Shown one piece after another: positions 17,582 to 27,304 of a stretch of 64,000 bases of DNA. The stretch comes from Hyphomicrobiales bacterium (GTDB lineage: Bacteria > Pseudomonadota > Alphaproteobacteria > Rhizobiales > Rhizobiaceae). How positions within the stretch are numbered: position 1 is the first letter of the stretch; each line of letters begins with the position of its first letter. The stretch covers positions 124,001-188,000 of the forward strand of contig UBTF01000014.1 of the NCBI GenBank assembly GCA_900468285.1. Direction: 5' to 3'. The notes beneath the pieces are model-generated. The model was not told the DNA's origin. It searched no databases and was given only the letters and a program-made list of their open reading frames with translations. The position numbers and the translations under genes are program-made.

Positions 17582-19515
17582 TGCTGGGTGTATGTTATTA
17601 TCCCGAACATTGGGACGAAGCGCGGTGGGTCGATGATGCTCGCCGGATGGTCGAACTCGGCATTTCCTTTGTGCGCATCGGCGAATTTGCCTGGTCCCGC
17701 ATCGAGCCATCTCGCGGGCAGTTTGAATTCGGCTGGCTGGACAGGGCCATGGATGTGCTTCACGCCGCTGGCCTCAGAATCGTGCTCGGCACGCCAACGG
17801 CGACACCGCCGAAATGGCTTGTCGATGAGCATCCCGACATTTTGCCCTATGACGAAGACGGCAAGATCCGCGGGTTCGGCTCTCGAAGACACTATACGTT
17901 TTCCTCCAGAACATGGTGGCGCGAAAGCGCCCGCATCGTAGAAATTGTTGCCAAAAGGTACGGCGAACATCCCGGTCTTGCCGGATGGCAGACAGATAAC
18001 GAATATGGCTGCCACGATACGACACTATCCTGGGGCCCCGAAGATCTGAAGGAATTCAGGCAGTGGCTTCGTCTGCGCTACCAGTCTGCGGACCAGCTGA
18101 ACGAAGCCTGGGGCTCGGTTTTCTGGTCGATGGAACTGAAAAGTTTTGACGACGTGCGTTTGCCGAACCTTACGGTCACGGAAGCAAACCCTGCCACACG
18201 GCTCGATTTCTGGCGTTTCCAGTCGGATCAGGTCGCCGCCTATGACAAGATGCAGTGTGACATCCTCCGCTCGCATTCGCCCGAACGCTGGATAACCCAC
18301 AACTTCATGGGTTTCGTTTCAGATTTCGATCATTTCAAGGTGGCGGACAATCTCGATCTGGCATCCTGGGACAGTTACCCCATCGGCTTCGTTGAGAAGT
18401 TCCCCTTTACCGAGGAGGAACGCAATTGCTGGGCCGAGACCTCGCATCCGGATATTGCGCCCTACCATCACGATCTCTATCGCGGTGTTGGAAAAGGCCG
18501 CTTCTGGGTCATGGAACAGCAGCCCGGCCCGGTCAACTGGGCGCCCTGGAACCCGGTGCCCAAGCCCGGCATGGTGCGCCTGTGGACCTGGGAAGCCTTG
18601 GCCCACGGGGCGGAAGTCGTCAGCTATTTCCGCTGGCGCCAGGCGCCGTTCGCGCAGGAGCAGATGCACGCCGGTCTGAACATGGCAGGACTTGATGAGC
18701 TTTCGCCCGGTGGCCTTGAGGCCCGACAGGTCGGCGAAGAGCTGACCCTTTTCGGAAACCTGCCGGATGTCCAGAAGGCCCAAGTGGCACTGATCTTCGA
18801 TTACCAGAGCTACTGGACAACGATGATCCAGCCGCAGGGCAAGGACTTCCGCTACGAGGAACTTTGCTTCCGCTGGTATGAAAGCCTGCGCCGCCTTGGC
18901 CTCGATATCGATTTCGTGCGTCCGGGTGCTTCTCTGGAAGGCTATCCGCTGGTGGTTGTTCCCTGCATGACCGAGATCGACCTGATAACCGAAGCGGCAC
19001 TCGCAAAGGCAACCGGCACGGTGCTGATCGGCGCAAGAACCGGTTCGCGTGACCGCAACTTCGTGATCCCGAAGAACCTGCCGCCCGGCCCTCTCGGCCA
19101 ACGAACCGGCAACCGCGTGATCCAGGTCTCGACGCTTCGTCCGGGTCTGTCGGACGCTGTCGAGGGAGACGTCAAGGGTGCGGCCATTCGCTGGCGCGAG
19201 ACTGTCGAAACGTCGGCTGAGGTTCTTGCCCGCTTTTCTAACGGCGACCCGGCGCTGACCGAAAGCGGCAACATGCTCTACCTCGCCTGCTGGGCAGACG
19301 AAGAGCTGTTGACGGGCGTCCTGACGCTCGCGGCGCGCAAGGCGGGCCTGGAGACGCTTTCCCTGCCGGCCCATATCCGCATTCGCCGCAGAGGCAATCT
19401 GACCTTCGCCTTCAATTATGGGACAGAGGCTTGGCCCATCCCGCAAGAGGCGAGCGTCTTGTTTGGTCAAGCGGTTCTGGAACCGCAGGCCGTGTCGGCC
19501 TGGAAACACGCTTAG
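17581..19515 (+). CDS. GH42 beta-galactosidase
   Basis: This 644-residue protein begins GVCYYPEHWDEARW, the GH42 signature N-terminus. The acid/base Glu is in QTDNEYG (about residue 141) and the nucleophile Glu in WVMEQQPGPVNW (about 312), matching the spacing known for GH42 enzymes. The trimerisation and C-terminal beta domains follow. It is cytoplasmic, the last gene of the operon, starting at the final base of the ATPase gene. Its presence beside a GH36 enzyme suggests that the operon handles both alpha- and beta-galactosides or plant galactan fragments. Confidence 0.95.
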   Translation: MLGVCYYPEHWDEARWVDDARRMVELGISFVRIGEFAWSRIEPSRGQFEFGWLDRAMDVLHAAGLRIVLGTPTATPPKWLVDEHPDILPYDEDGKIRGFGSRRHYTFSSRTWWRESARIVEIVAKRYGEHPGLAGWQTDNEYGCHDTTLSWGPEDLKEFRQWLRLRYQSADQLNEAWGSVFWSMELKSFDDVRLPNLTVTEANPATRLDFWRFQSDQVAAYDKMQCDILRSHSPERWITHNFMGFVSDFDHFKVADNLDLASWDSYPIGFVEKFPFTEEERNCWAETSHPDIAPYHHDLYRGVGKGRFWVMEQQPGPVNWAPWNPVPKPGMVRLWTWEALAHGAEVVSYFRWRQAPFAQEQMHAGLNMAGLDELSPGGLEARQVGEELTLFGNLPDVQKAQVALIFDYQSYWTTMIQPQGKDFRYEELCFRWYESLRRLGLDIDFVRPGASLEGYPLVVVPCMTEIDLITEAALAKATGTVLIGARTGSRDRNFVIPKNLPPGPLGQRTGNRVIQVSTLRPGLSDAVEGDVKGAAIRWRETVETSAEVLARFSNGDPALTESGNMLYLACWADEELLTGVLTLAARKAGLETLSLPAHIRIRRRGNLTFAFNYGTEAWPIPQEASVLFGQAVLEPQAVSAWKHA

Positions 19516-19529
19516 CAGTCGATGGCGGA

Positions 19530-19558
19530 GGCTGCATTCGCTCTCGATGAATGCAGCC
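19530..19558 (+). terminator. 10-bp hairpin after the galactoside operon
   Basis: Arms GGCTGCATTC (19530-19539) and GAATGCAGCC (19549-19558) with a 9-nt loop begin 14 bp after the GH42 stop. A C-run rather than a T-run follows, so termination strength is uncertain. Confidence 0.5.
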
Positions 19559-19657
19559 CCCCAAAACCGTCCGGCTCCAGTTACCGCCTTGGCTGGCAAA
19601 TGCCCATCCCTCGGGACTTGGCATTGGATATTCCATCACCATCGTTCACCCACCGTA

Positions 19658-19689
19658 CGACCAGACCGGTCAAGTCTCCGGTCTGGTCG
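19658..19689. terminator. 12-bp hairpin between convergent operon and P-type ATPase
   Basis: Arms CGACCAGACCGG (19658-19669) and CCGGTCTGGTCG (19678-19689) are perfect complements. The hairpin begins 13 bp beyond the P-type ATPase stop on the minus strand and most likely terminates that gene. Confidence 0.55.
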
Positions 19690-19702
19690 TGGTCGCGAAG
19701 TT

Positions 19703-21955
19703 CTAGCGCTCAATGCGGAGAAGCCTCAAGGCATTCAGCGTCACCAGAACCGTGGCACCGGTATCCGCCAGAATGGCTGGCCAAAGGCCCGTAACGCCAA
19801 GAACCGTGGTTACAAGAAAGACCACCTTCAAGCCCAGGGACATGGCAATGTTCTGGCGAATGATGCGCATTGTCCGTTTGGAAAGATCGATCATTCGCGC
19901 CACGTCAACCACTCGGCCATGCAGGATCGCGGCATCGGCAGTTTCCAGTGCCACATCCGTGCCGCCGCCCATCGCAATCCCGATATCGGCCGCGGCAAGC
20001 GCCGGTGCATCGTTGATACCGTCGCCAACCTTGCCGACAGTGAAGCCTTCGTCACGCAATTCGTTGACAATCCGTTGCTTGTCCTGCGGCATAAGCTCGG
20101 CGCGGACTTCCATACCAAGGGAACGCCCGATGGCCTGTGCCGCCCTGGCATTGTCGCCGGTCAGCATGACAACCTTGACGCCCCTGTCCTTGAGAAATTG
20201 TATGCCCTTGATGGCATCCGCGCGAGGCTCATCCCGCATGGCGATGGCGCCAGCCAGTGTTTCGCCAACCACCAGCACCGAGACGGTTTTACCCTCTGCG
20301 TGCAGCGCTGCAATCATGTCCCGATAGCTTTGCGCAATCGATACGCGCTCACTGGCAGCCTGCGGTGAGCCCAGAAACGCAGGCTGGGCTTCCACATCAG
20401 CGCTAACACCTTTCCCACCCAGTGCCTGGGCATTGCTTGCCGATGGAATATCGACGCCTAGCTCTGCCGCCTTGCCCAGGATGGATTGTGCGAGCGGGTG
20501 GCTCGAGCCAGTTTCAAGAGCTGCAGCCATGCGCAGCACGTCCATGTTGGCGAAATCAAATCCCAGGATATCCGTGACCTCAGGCTTTCCCTCGGTCAAT
20601 GTTCCCGTCTTGTCGAATGCGATGGCGGTCAGCTTGCCGAGACCCTCAAGGACGGCGCCACCCTTCATCAGAAGCCCGCGCCGAGCACCAGCCGAAAGCG
20701 AAGCCGCAATTGCCGCCGGAGTTGATATGACCAGAGCGCAGGGGCATCCAATCAGAAGAATGGCCAAGCCCTTATATATCCACTCGTTCCAGGAGGCCCC
20801 AAACAGCACGGGCGGCATTACCGCTACAAGCAGGGCCACAGCGACCACAGCCGGCGTGTAATATCTCGAAAAGCGGTCGATGAAACGTTCCGTCGGCGCT
20901 TTTTTCTCCTGTGCCTCCTCAACGAGTTTCACAACACGGGCAATCGTGTTGTCCTGTGCCGCAGCAGTCACTTGTACCCGCAATGTCGCATTGCCATTGA
21001 TCGTTCCAGCAAAGACGACATCACCTTTGCCCTTTCCGACAGGAACACTTTCACCGGTGACCGGCGCTTCGTTGATTGCGCTTTCTCCCGACAGAATGAC
21101 ACCATCGGCAGAGACGCGATCACCGGGGCGCACAAGGATAACAGCACCGATCTCAAGATTTTCGGCTGGCACTTCCCTCGTCTTGCCGTCGACCTCCTGT
21201 AAAGCGGTTTTGGGGACGAGGGCTGCGAGCGACGTGATGCTCTTTCTCGCCCTGCCAGCGGCGACACCTTCCAGCAACTCTCCGACAAGGAAAAGGAAAA
21301 CAACGGCGGCAGCCTCCTCCGTCGCATTGATCGCGAGCGCACCAATAGCGGCAATCGTCATCAACATTTCGATGGAAAAGGGCGTGCCAGCAAAAGCTGC
21401 CATCGCCGCGCGGCGTGCTACGGGTATGAGCCCGACCAGCATGGCGATTGTGAAGGCGTAGGTCTCAATTGCCGGGTAGAGGTGCCCGATGCCATAGGCC
21501 ATAACGAGGGCCACTCCGGCGAAAATTGTCGTGCGTCCCTTCCTGGTCTTCCACCATGGGCCTTCGCTTATTCCATGATCATGGCCATGGACGCCTTCCA
21601 TGGCGTGATCTGGGGCGCGGGTGCCGCTCGGCGTTTCCTTATGCGGATGCGCATGTTTGTGATCATGGTCATGGTGACCGTGATCACACCCGACTCCATG
21701 GGTGTGTGATGGCTCTTCCTTCGTTCTGGCCGTGTCAACGAGCGGCTCGGCCTTGTAACCGAGCCCTTTCACTTTCCGCGTGATCGCATCGAGGTCGCTT
21801 TTGTCATCATGGCTGATGGTCATCGTACCCATGGTCAGGGATACGGAAACATCTTCGACGCCCGGCATTCTCCGCACGGCAGTGTCAATCTTGGATGCGC
21901 AAGATGCGCAATCCATCCCTTCAACGCGAAATCTGGTCTGCAACGACGTATTCAT
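19703..21955 (-). CDS. zntA: Zn/Cd/Pb-exporting P1B-type ATPase
   Basis: This 750-residue heavy-metal pump has, in order: an N-terminal HMA domain with GMDCASC (residues 13-19), a His-rich linker (about 84-127, many HDH/HGH pairs), transmembrane metal motif CPC (404-406), phosphorylation motif DKTGTL (D448) and the hinge GDGINDAPAL near the C-terminus. The single CPC plus His-rich region and the MEGV-type context fit Zn/Cd/Pb export rather than Cu. It stands alone with its own promoter. The 110-bp upstream region holds a MerR-type dyad, but no merR-family gene is in the window. The symbol is by family and could equally be cadA. Confidence 0.88.
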   Translation of the reverse strand: MNTSLQTRFRVEGMDCASCASKIDTAVRRMPGVEDVSVSLTMGTMTISHDDKSDLDAITRKVKGLGYKAEPLVDTARTKEEPSHTHGVGCDHGHHDHDHKHAHPHKETPSGTRAPDHAMEGVHGHDHGISEGPWWKTRKGRTTIFAGVALVMAYGIGHLYPAIETYAFTIAMLVGLIPVARRAAMAAFAGTPFSIEMLMTIAAIGALAINATEEAAAVVFLFLVGELLEGVAAGRARKSITSLAALVPKTALQEVDGKTREVPAENLEIGAVILVRPGDRVSADGVILSGESAINEAPVTGESVPVGKGKGDVVFAGTINGNATLRVQVTAAAQDNTIARVVKLVEEAQEKKAPTERFIDRFSRYYTPAVVAVALLVAVMPPVLFGASWNEWIYKGLAILLIGCPCALVISTPAAIAASLSAGARRGLLMKGGAVLEGLGKLTAIAFDKTGTLTEGKPEVTDILGFDFANMDVLRMAAALETGSSHPLAQSILGKAAELGVDIPSASNAQALGGKGVSADVEAQPAFLGSPQAASERVSIAQSYRDMIAALHAEGKTVSVLVVGETLAGAIAMRDEPRADAIKGIQFLKDRGVKVVMLTGDNARAAQAIGRSLGMEVRAELMPQDKQRIVNELRDEGFTVGKVGDGINDAPALAAADIGIAMGGGTDVALETADAAILHGRVVDVARMIDLSKRTMRIIRQNIAMSLGLKVVFLVTTVLGVTGLWPAILADTGATVLVTLNALRLLRIER

Positions 21956-21990
21956 GTGGCATTACTCCTGCTCATGTATACGTGCTACGA

Positions 21991-22014
21991 CCTCTAGCCC
22001 CTGTAGCTACAAGA
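21991..22014 (-). promoter_or_regulatory. Candidate MerR-family (ZntR/CadR-type) operator
   Basis: On the minus strand the sequence CTCTTGTAGCTACAGGGG contains the perfect palindrome TGTAGCTACA (22002-22011). This resembles the CTCTAGTAACTAGAG-type dyads that MerR-family metal sensors bind between -35 and -10. It lies 36-59 bp upstream of the P-type ATPase start. The regulator is not encoded nearby. Confidence 0.4.
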
Positions 22015-22065
22015 GAAAAATTTGATGCGATGGACTATCGCGGCTGCCGAGATTGTCCGACATCC

Positions 22066-22932
22066 TCACGGTAGCCTTCCGAAAACGAAAGTTGCAACGG
22101 GCGTCGCGCTCGTCCCTATATCAACATATCCTCTTGCTTCCATCATCGCCTTGATGTCGGCCGGATCACTGATTTCTCCGCCACTTCGAAGTGTCCTCAG
22201 ATTGGCCATCAGTGCTAGAAACGGATCGTCTGGACGGCTGTACACACCCGCGACAAGATAGGCATCGCTCACGGAGGCGCGGGCGATACGGTCCAGCGCG
22301 GCTTCAACAATCGGACGCTTGAGGAACATGGTTGGCAACCAGGCCAGTGAGTATCTTCTGTCCTCGTCCAGCATTGAAACATCGAGGTTGCGCACACTCA
22401 CACGGTCCGCATAAGGGCTTTCAGCGATGTTTTGTCGAGCGAGTTCCAGGGCCGGCTCCCATATGTCGATCCCGTCAACCTTGATATCCGGGCAGAGCCG
22501 CGCCGCTTCAAGCGCGATTCCCCCCACCCCAGTACCGACGTCCAGAAAAGTACCCTGAAACGTCTTGCGCAGTCCCGGATGCGCCTCGGCTATGGACTGG
22601 ATGCGCGTGAAAACACTCTTGGACGCACGACCCATGGCCTGCATCGCAGCGACATCCAATATCTCCCAGTTTGAACCTCGGTCAGGATTGCGAAAGAGCT
22701 CTCCCGCCTCGCTCAACGCCATCTCGACCATAACCAGGGCAAGAGACAGCTGTTCTTCATCCGTCACGTCGACCACTTCGGCCAGAGCCATTCGGGCGCC
22801 TGCATCGATTTGCTCGCGGATGGCTGGAGCAACCGAAGCATCGGAGCGCAGCTTGATCGAAGCACCCACGAGCGCCAGCATCCGCGCAGATTTGGCGAGC
22901 TCCTGAAGCTGCGGAATGAAAGTCTCAGACAT
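22066..22932 (-). CDS. Class I SAM-dependent methyltransferase
   Basis: This 288-residue protein has motif I FLDVGTGVGGIALEAA (about residues 137-152), followed by VDGIDIWEPALELA (motif II acidic residue) and a Rossmann-type arrangement. The N-terminal 100 residues are helical and resemble the dimerisation domain found ahead of many small-molecule methyltransferases. The start at 22932 (MSETFIPQL) is chosen because GGAAGGTTAC lies just upstream; the longer reading from 23007 lacks a ribosome site. Substrate unknown. It is downstream of, and on the same strand as, the GNAT gene but 169 bp away, so probably separately transcribed. Confidence 0.8.
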   Translation of the reverse strand: MSETFIPQLQELAKSARMLALVGASIKLRSDASVAPAIREQIDAGARMALAEVVDVTDEEQLSLALVMVEMALSEAGELFRNPDRGSNWEILDVAAMQAMGRASKSVFTRIQSIAEAHPGLRKTFQGTFLDVGTGVGGIALEAARLCPDIKVDGIDIWEPALELARQNIAESPYADRVSVRNLDVSMLDEDRRYSLAWLPTMFLKRPIVEAALDRIARASVSDAYLVAGVYSRPDDPFLALMANLRTLRSGGEISDPADIKAMMEARGYVDIGTSATPVATFVFGRLP

Positions 22933-23101
22933 TTTGTAACCTTCCTGGATATTCAATGACAATTCGATCCGTTTTCCATGTCCGCGGCATGGGAGGTTCT
23001 TCCCCAAAGCTTGAAATGCGGACGCTTATCGTCAGGTCGGAGTGGGACACACTTCCTATGGGAGCTGGTCGGAGCAGGCAGCGTCATAAGAATTGACGCG
23101 C

Positions 23102-23908
23102 TCAAAAAACAAAGTTGCTACGGCTGTAGACATGCTGAAAACCAAGCTTCTTCAGGTTCTCGTATGAAACGCTGGCCGTGCTGGGCGGAGAGATTTTGGC
23201 TTCAACCACGAATGCAGATGCCCCTCTCGCCTTGCCTTCGTCTAGCCGGGCTGAAATCAGAGCCTTGTGTGCCCCGCGGTTTCTGAAAGAGGGCAGCACG
23301 GTTCCCCCACCCAGCCAACCTGTGTTTCCGGACGAGTACATCACACCGGTTCCAATCGGCCTATCTCCGTCCAGAGCAAAAAAACATGACCAGTCGTCTT
23401 TTCCGACAATTGACGCCCAGACGGGGATCAGCGCTTCAGACAAGCCAAAGCCGCTACAGATGATCGCCCCGAAGAGCTCACGTTCAGTCGAGCGAACTTT
23501 GCGGCATGTCACCTCATGTGGCGGAGAAGCCAGATCAAATTCGTTACTACGAACGAGCTTGGCCCATGCGGGACCTTGCTCACGCAGCCCCCGTTCATCG
23601 ATCCAATGCCTCACCTCGTCAGAGGCGGATTCGATATTGAGCTGCAGAAATTTGGTGCCAGCCTTTGTGCTCATCCATGTGAATGCTTCCTCCAGCTCCT
23701 CAACTGTCGACACTCCAAAAATGCGGTTGAGGGTGGGGCCCGGCGCGTCTGGAAGTGAGATCGCGCATCCACGTTCGAGCGGAAGGCACTGAAAGCCGTG
23801 ATCATTCTGAACCTTTCTGGAACAAACCCGGTGCCAATCTGCGAAGGCCTTTGCTTCTATAGCATCTCCGTGCGCGGGTGCCCCGTAGACAGGAAACAGA
23901 GAGTTCAT
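23102..23908 (-). CDS. GNAT-family N-acetyltransferase
   Basis: This 268-residue protein has a C-terminal GNAT core: beta4 with TGVMYSSGNTGWLGGG, then the acetyl-CoA loop VLPSFRNRGAHKALISARL (about residues 208-226) corresponding to the Q/RxxGxG/A pattern. The N-terminal half is a divergent or degenerate GNAT-like region. GAGGAG sits 7 nt before the ATG. It is divergent from the cupin gene. The target amine is not predictable. Confidence 0.75.
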   Translation of the reverse strand: MNSLFPVYGAPAHGDAIEAKAFADWHRVCSRKVQNDHGFQCLPLERGCAISLPDAPGPTLNRIFGVSTVEELEEAFTWMSTKAGTKFLQLNIESASDEVRHWIDERGLREQGPAWAKLVRSNEFDLASPPHEVTCRKVRSTERELFGAIICSGFGLSEALIPVWASIVGKDDWSCFFALDGDRPIGTGVMYSSGNTGWLGGGTVLPSFRNRGAHKALISARLDEGKARGASAFVVEAKISPPSTASVSYENLKKLGFQHVYSRSNFVF

Positions 23909-24285
23909 TGTCAGCTCCTCAATACATCGAATTCAGTGGCGACAGGACCTGCTCTTCCCAAATCTGAGCAGCACCGAACCGACACATCCGCCGACAGATT
24001 TTATGGGTCACAGCAAGCGGGAGTGTCTTTGCTGAAGATGGAATTGAGGTTTCCGAATTCGCAATTCACGTTACGAATGACATGAGGATACCGGGAACCC
24101 AATCGCAGGCCGTGGACGTGAGGCGGGGAGCGGCAATCTTTCTTGCTGCCACCGCCAGTTCACGCTTCGTCTTCAGGCTTCAATCGTAACTTCAAAAAAT
24201 GTCTCTGCATCCGAAATGTAACACGGACCTTCCAAGACACATCATGCTGACACGGTGTCATGCAACGTCTGAAAGGAAATTTGGA
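23909..24285. other. Gene-free divergent region between GNAT and cupin
   Basis: The 377 bp between divergent genes hold the two ribosome sites (GAGGAG for the GNAT, GAAAGGAAA for the cupin) and AT-rich stretches that could be promoters. No dyad strong enough to name and no convincing gene was seen. Confidence 0.6.
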
Positions 24286-24786
24286 ATGGATACGTCGGTT
24301 AATGGGCTAACCCAGAAGGCTGCTGCGGTCAGTGAATGGTGTGAGGTTACGCCCGGCGAGCAATTTGCCCTGCGCACGTCTGTCACGGAGACCGAAGGCA
24401 AGTATACAATGATCGAGGTTATCGCAGAACCTCGCAATGGCGTACCGCTTCATATCCACGCCAACGAAGAAGAACATTTCATCGTTCTGGAGGGTAGCCT
24501 TCATCTGGCCAATGGTGACGAGAAACTGGTGCTTTCCGCTGGCGGTTCTGCCACCGTCAAAAGGGGAACAGTGCACGCCTGGTGTAATCTTGGAGACAGG
24601 CCGGTCCGGATGTTGATCCTTTTTTCGCCTGGGCACATGGAAAAGACGTTCAGGCTCATCGGTTCACTGAAAGACGGCGATTTGTCTGCCATTGCCGAAC
24701 TGGCGGATGCTGGCGGCTCTACGATCGTCGGGCCTCCGCCTTTCGACAATGTTTATTCCGTCATGTCACCGCGACCGAAGCAATAG
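24286..24786 (+). CDS. Cupin-domain protein
   Basis: This 166-residue protein has the two cupin motifs: PLHIHANEEEHFIVLEGSL (about residues 47-65, with metal-type His, His, Glu, His) and GTVHAWCNLGDRPVRML (about 89-105). The start at 24286 (MDTSVNG) follows GAAAGGAAATTTGG and gives a protein without the polar upstream extension. Cupins of this size are enzymes or sugar/metabolite sensors; function is not determinable here. It ends at a large dyad shared with the convergent NTF2-like gene. Confidence 0.75.
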   Translation: MDTSVNGLTQKAAAVSEWCEVTPGEQFALRTSVTETEGKYTMIEVIAEPRNGVPLHIHANEEEHFIVLEGSLHLANGDEKLVLSAGGSATVKRGTVHAWCNLGDRPVRMLILFSPGHMEKTFRLIGSLKDGDLSAIAELADAGGSTIVGPPPFDNVYSVMSPRPKQ

Positions 24787-24809
24787 GTGCTGTGGCCTTG
24801 GCGGCCAAT

Positions 24810-24875
24810 GCCCGAAAGTCGGCGCGACGCCCGGAGGATGAAATCACCCTCCGGTGCAAAGGCCGGCTTTCGGGC
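24810..24875. terminator. Nested two-level dyad between convergent genes
   Basis: An inner hairpin CCGGAGG (24831-24837)/CCTCCGG (24848-24854) sits inside an outer imperfect pair GCCCGAAAGTCGGC / GCCGGCTTTCGGGC (about 24810-24823 and 24862-24875, one mismatch). It fills the gap between the stops of the cupin and NTF2-like genes and is the obvious bidirectional terminator. Confidence 0.55.
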
Positions 24876-24903
24876 TTCCATAGCTCTCGCCGATGCCCTC
24901 AGA

Positions 24904-25233
24904 CTAGGGCTTGATCTCAAGTTCTTGAATCAAGTCGCCATCGAGAACGAAAAAATAGCGCAGGTCGACCGGGCTACCGGGAAAATTGCCCTTCAGATGA
25001 CTTGTCACCACTGTCCGGTTTCCTTCCGTTACGATTTTGAACGGCTCGACCGTATATTCGTACTCCTTTGACGAGCTGCTTTTCCAGTTTCGAATTTCGT
25101 CTCGGCCCAGATGGGTTTTGCCTTCGTCCTTTACGAATGCCGTCTCGACGAAGCACTTGGAAACACCGTCGGTGTCGCCATTCTTGTCTGCTTCGAAATA
25201 GGATTGGATTGCCTTTGGCAGTTCAATAGTCAT
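24904..25233 (-). CDS. NTF2-like (SnoaL-type) protein
   Basis: This 109-residue single-domain protein shows the cone-shaped NTF2 fold pattern: an N-terminal helix (AIQSYFEADKNGDTDGVSKC), EIRNWKSSS and a C-terminal sheet ending RYFFVLDGDLIQELEIKP. The start at 25233 follows AAGGAGACTGATC. Such proteins are small isomerase-like or ligand-binding proteins, often beside SDRs. Here the SDR gene lies 99 bp upstream on the same strand, so the two may be co-transcribed. Confidence 0.78.
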   Translation of the reverse strand: MTIELPKAIQSYFEADKNGDTDGVSKCFVETAFVKDEGKTHLGRDEIRNWKSSSSKEYEYTVEPFKIVTEGNRTVVTSHLKGNFPGSPVDLRYFFVLDGDLIQELEIKP

Positions 25234-25332
25234 GATCAGTCTCCTTGTTGAATTGATCGAGTTTGAAGCATCATTCTGCCGCGCGCGGGCGGCAGATCCG
25301 TGCAACCGGTCCGTCAGCTCTGGCCATCGTGC

Positions 25333-26112
25333 TCACACCGTTGGCACAGTTCCACCGTCGATGGTGTACTCGGTGCCGGTTATCGATGCGGCGCGGTCAG
25401 ACGCGAGGAAGGCAATCAGGTTCGCGACCTCAGCAGGTTTTGAAGGCCGCCCAAGCGGGATGCCGCCAAGTCCGTCCATGATCATCTTCTTGCCGGCTTC
25501 GTAGTCTCCGCCAGCCTGCTCAGCCAGACGCTCAGCCAGATGAACCGAAGCTTCCGTTTCGATCCAGCCCGGTGAAACCCGCACCACGCGTACGCCTTTG
25601 GGCGAAACCTCTTTCGACAACGCCTTGCTGTAGGTCGAAAGAGCGGCTTTCGCTGCTGCATAGGCGGTCGTCGATTCCGGCAGAGGAAGAACCCGCTGGA
25701 TTGAGGTAACGTGAATTACAGCGCCCCTTCCCTGGGCGACCATGCCGGGCACGAGCTCCCTGTCGAGGCGGACGGCCGGATACAGGTTCAAATTCATCTC
25801 GGCGTCCCACTGGTTGTCGTCCAGTGCAGCAAAGCCGCCAGCGGGGGACGACGAACCGCCTAACATGTGCACGATGACGTCGACTCCTCCCAAACGCTCT
25901 CTCACCGCGTTTGACACCGCCAAAGCGCCATCGACAGTCGTGAGGTCGGAGGCAAAGAAGAGCTCATCTGGAAACCCTTCTGGCCTGGAACGTGCGGTCG
26001 CCATGACCTGAGCCCCAAGGTCGCGAAACAGATCTACAGTTGCTCTGCCTGTTCCTTTCGTACCCGCGGTAATGAGAACGCGTCTGCCTTTCAAATTGAG
26101 AAAATTGTCCAT
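25333..26112 (-). CDS. Short-chain dehydrogenase/reductase
   Basis: This 259-residue classical SDR has a cofactor motif [13 protein letters not shown] (TGxxxGxG-like, about residues 12-24), VHMLGGSS (NAG-equivalent), catalytic Ser region [22 protein letters not shown] (Tyr and Lys of the active site, near 155-159) and the C-terminal [10 protein letters not shown]. The start at 26112 has GAGGAG upstream. It is divergent from a LysR gene across about 150 bp, the usual arrangement for a LysR target. Confidence 0.88.
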   Translation of the reverse strand: MDNFLNLKGRRVLITAGTKGTGRATVDLFRDLGAQVMATARSRPEGFPDELFFASDLTTVDGALAVSNAVRERLGGVDVIVHMLGGSSSPAGGFAALDDNQWDAEMNLNLYPAVRLDRELVPGMVAQGRGAVIHVTSIQRVLPLPESTTAYAAAKAALSTYSKALSKEVSPKGVRVVRVSPGWIETEASVHLAERLAEQAGGDYEAGKKMIMDGLGGIPLGRPSKPAEVANLIAFLASDRAASITGTEYTIDGGTVPTV

Positions 26113-26263
26113 CAGCACATCTCCTCTGTGATGCGGTCGTTCACGTTGTCGGTCGACATGTCTCTCTTCCTCTTGGTTGATGCGTCCATGAGTAAAGTTA
26201 ACATTCGACAATTATAGTTATAAGTGGGATAAACCGGGATGAGGCGCAGCGGAAATCGGGACA

Positions 26264-27169
26264 ATGGACAAAGCAGGATTGACAGAACTCAATGCCGTCA
26301 TTGCAATCGCCAGAAGAGGCACATTTCGGGCGGCAGCTATTGATCTTGATATGTCAACGACTGCATTGAGCCTTGCCATCAACAAGCTGGAAGCGACTCT
26401 GGGTGTCCGGCTGTTCAATCGCACGACCCGCAGCCTTTCGCTGACGGGTGCAGGGCGGCTTTTCGTAGAACAGGTGGGCCCGGCCCTACAGGATATCCAA
26501 GGAGCGCTTGAAGCGGTCCGGTCAGAGCGCGATACGCCATCTGGCACGATACGTATCAACGCCGCACCCTTTGCCGCCAGAGAGATCATTTCACCGCTCG
26601 TTTTGGAGTATCTTCGTCGCTATCCTGATATGGTCGTGGACATCGTGACCGAGGGGAAGCTGGTCGATATCGTAGCTGATGGCTTCGATATCGGCGTCCG
26701 TGTCGCGGGTCTCGTTCCCACCGATATGATCACGGTCGCTCTTGGGCGCCCGCAGCGATACGCGGTCGTCGCCTCCCCGAAATACCTGGAAAAACACGGC
26801 ACCCCTTTGGTGCCGCCCGACCTTCTCGGCCATCAATGCATTCGCGTACGCTTGCCCGATGGAGCAGTCTTCAGATGGCGTTTTGAGAAGGACGGAGAGA
26901 CGGCACAGATCGATGTTCGTGGTCAGATTATCCTGGACGAAGCCAGCCTCGCCAGAGTGGCAGTCCTTGAAGACACGGGCATCGGCTTCTTCATGGAGCA
27001 AAGCGTTCTGGCCGACATTGAAGAAGGCCGCCTCATACGCATCCTGAATGACTGGACACCACCTTTTCCAGGACTTTGCCTTTACTATCCCGGTCGCCGC
27101 AACCTGTCGGCAGGCGTGAAGGCGTTCCTGGCGTTGGCAAGGGTTCACGCAACGGCTCAAGCCAGATGA
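26264..27169 (+). CDS. LysR-family transcriptional regulator
   Basis: This 301-residue protein has an N-terminal winged HTH ([20 protein letters not shown] ... [20 protein letters not shown]) and a C-terminal two-lobe effector domain ([19 protein letters not shown] onward). It is of the subgroup usually annotated beside divergently transcribed SDRs. It probably regulates the SDR (25333-26112) and itself from the shared 151-bp region. Confidence 0.9.
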   Translation: MDKAGLTELNAVIAIARRGTFRAAAIDLDMSTTALSLAINKLEATLGVRLFNRTTRSLSLTGAGRLFVEQVGPALQDIQGALEAVRSERDTPSGTIRINAAPFAAREIISPLVLEYLRRYPDMVVDIVTEGKLVDIVADGFDIGVRVAGLVPTDMITVALGRPQRYAVVASPKYLEKHGTPLVPPDLLGHQCIRVRLPDGAVFRWRFEKDGETAQIDVRGQIILDEASLARVAVLEDTGIGFFMEQSVLADIEEGRLIRILNDWTPPFPGLCLYYPGRRNLSAGVKAFLALARVHATAQAR

Positions 27170-27250
27170 AGAACAGTCAACCCCTCACGGTCGGTTGAGT
27201 CTAGCTCACTAATTGCACTAGAAAAGGTGACCGTTTCACCTGTTGATGAC

Positions 27251-27280
27251 GGCGCATCTCCTACCATTGAGCGATGCGCC
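27251..27280 (+). terminator. Rho-independent terminator after LysR gene
   Basis: Arms GGCGCATC (27251-27258) and GATGCGCC (27273-27280) with a 14-nt loop are followed by GCTTTTCTTC. The position is 81 bp after the LysR stop. Confidence 0.6.
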
Positions 27281-27304
27281 GCTTTTCTTCCGGTGCCGTA
27301 TGCG

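Noticed and set aside
17581-19515. Assigning lacZ/lacEFGK symbols to the galactoside operon
   Set aside because: The ATPase does not match the A. radiobacter LacK sequence as I remember it, so symbols were withheld.
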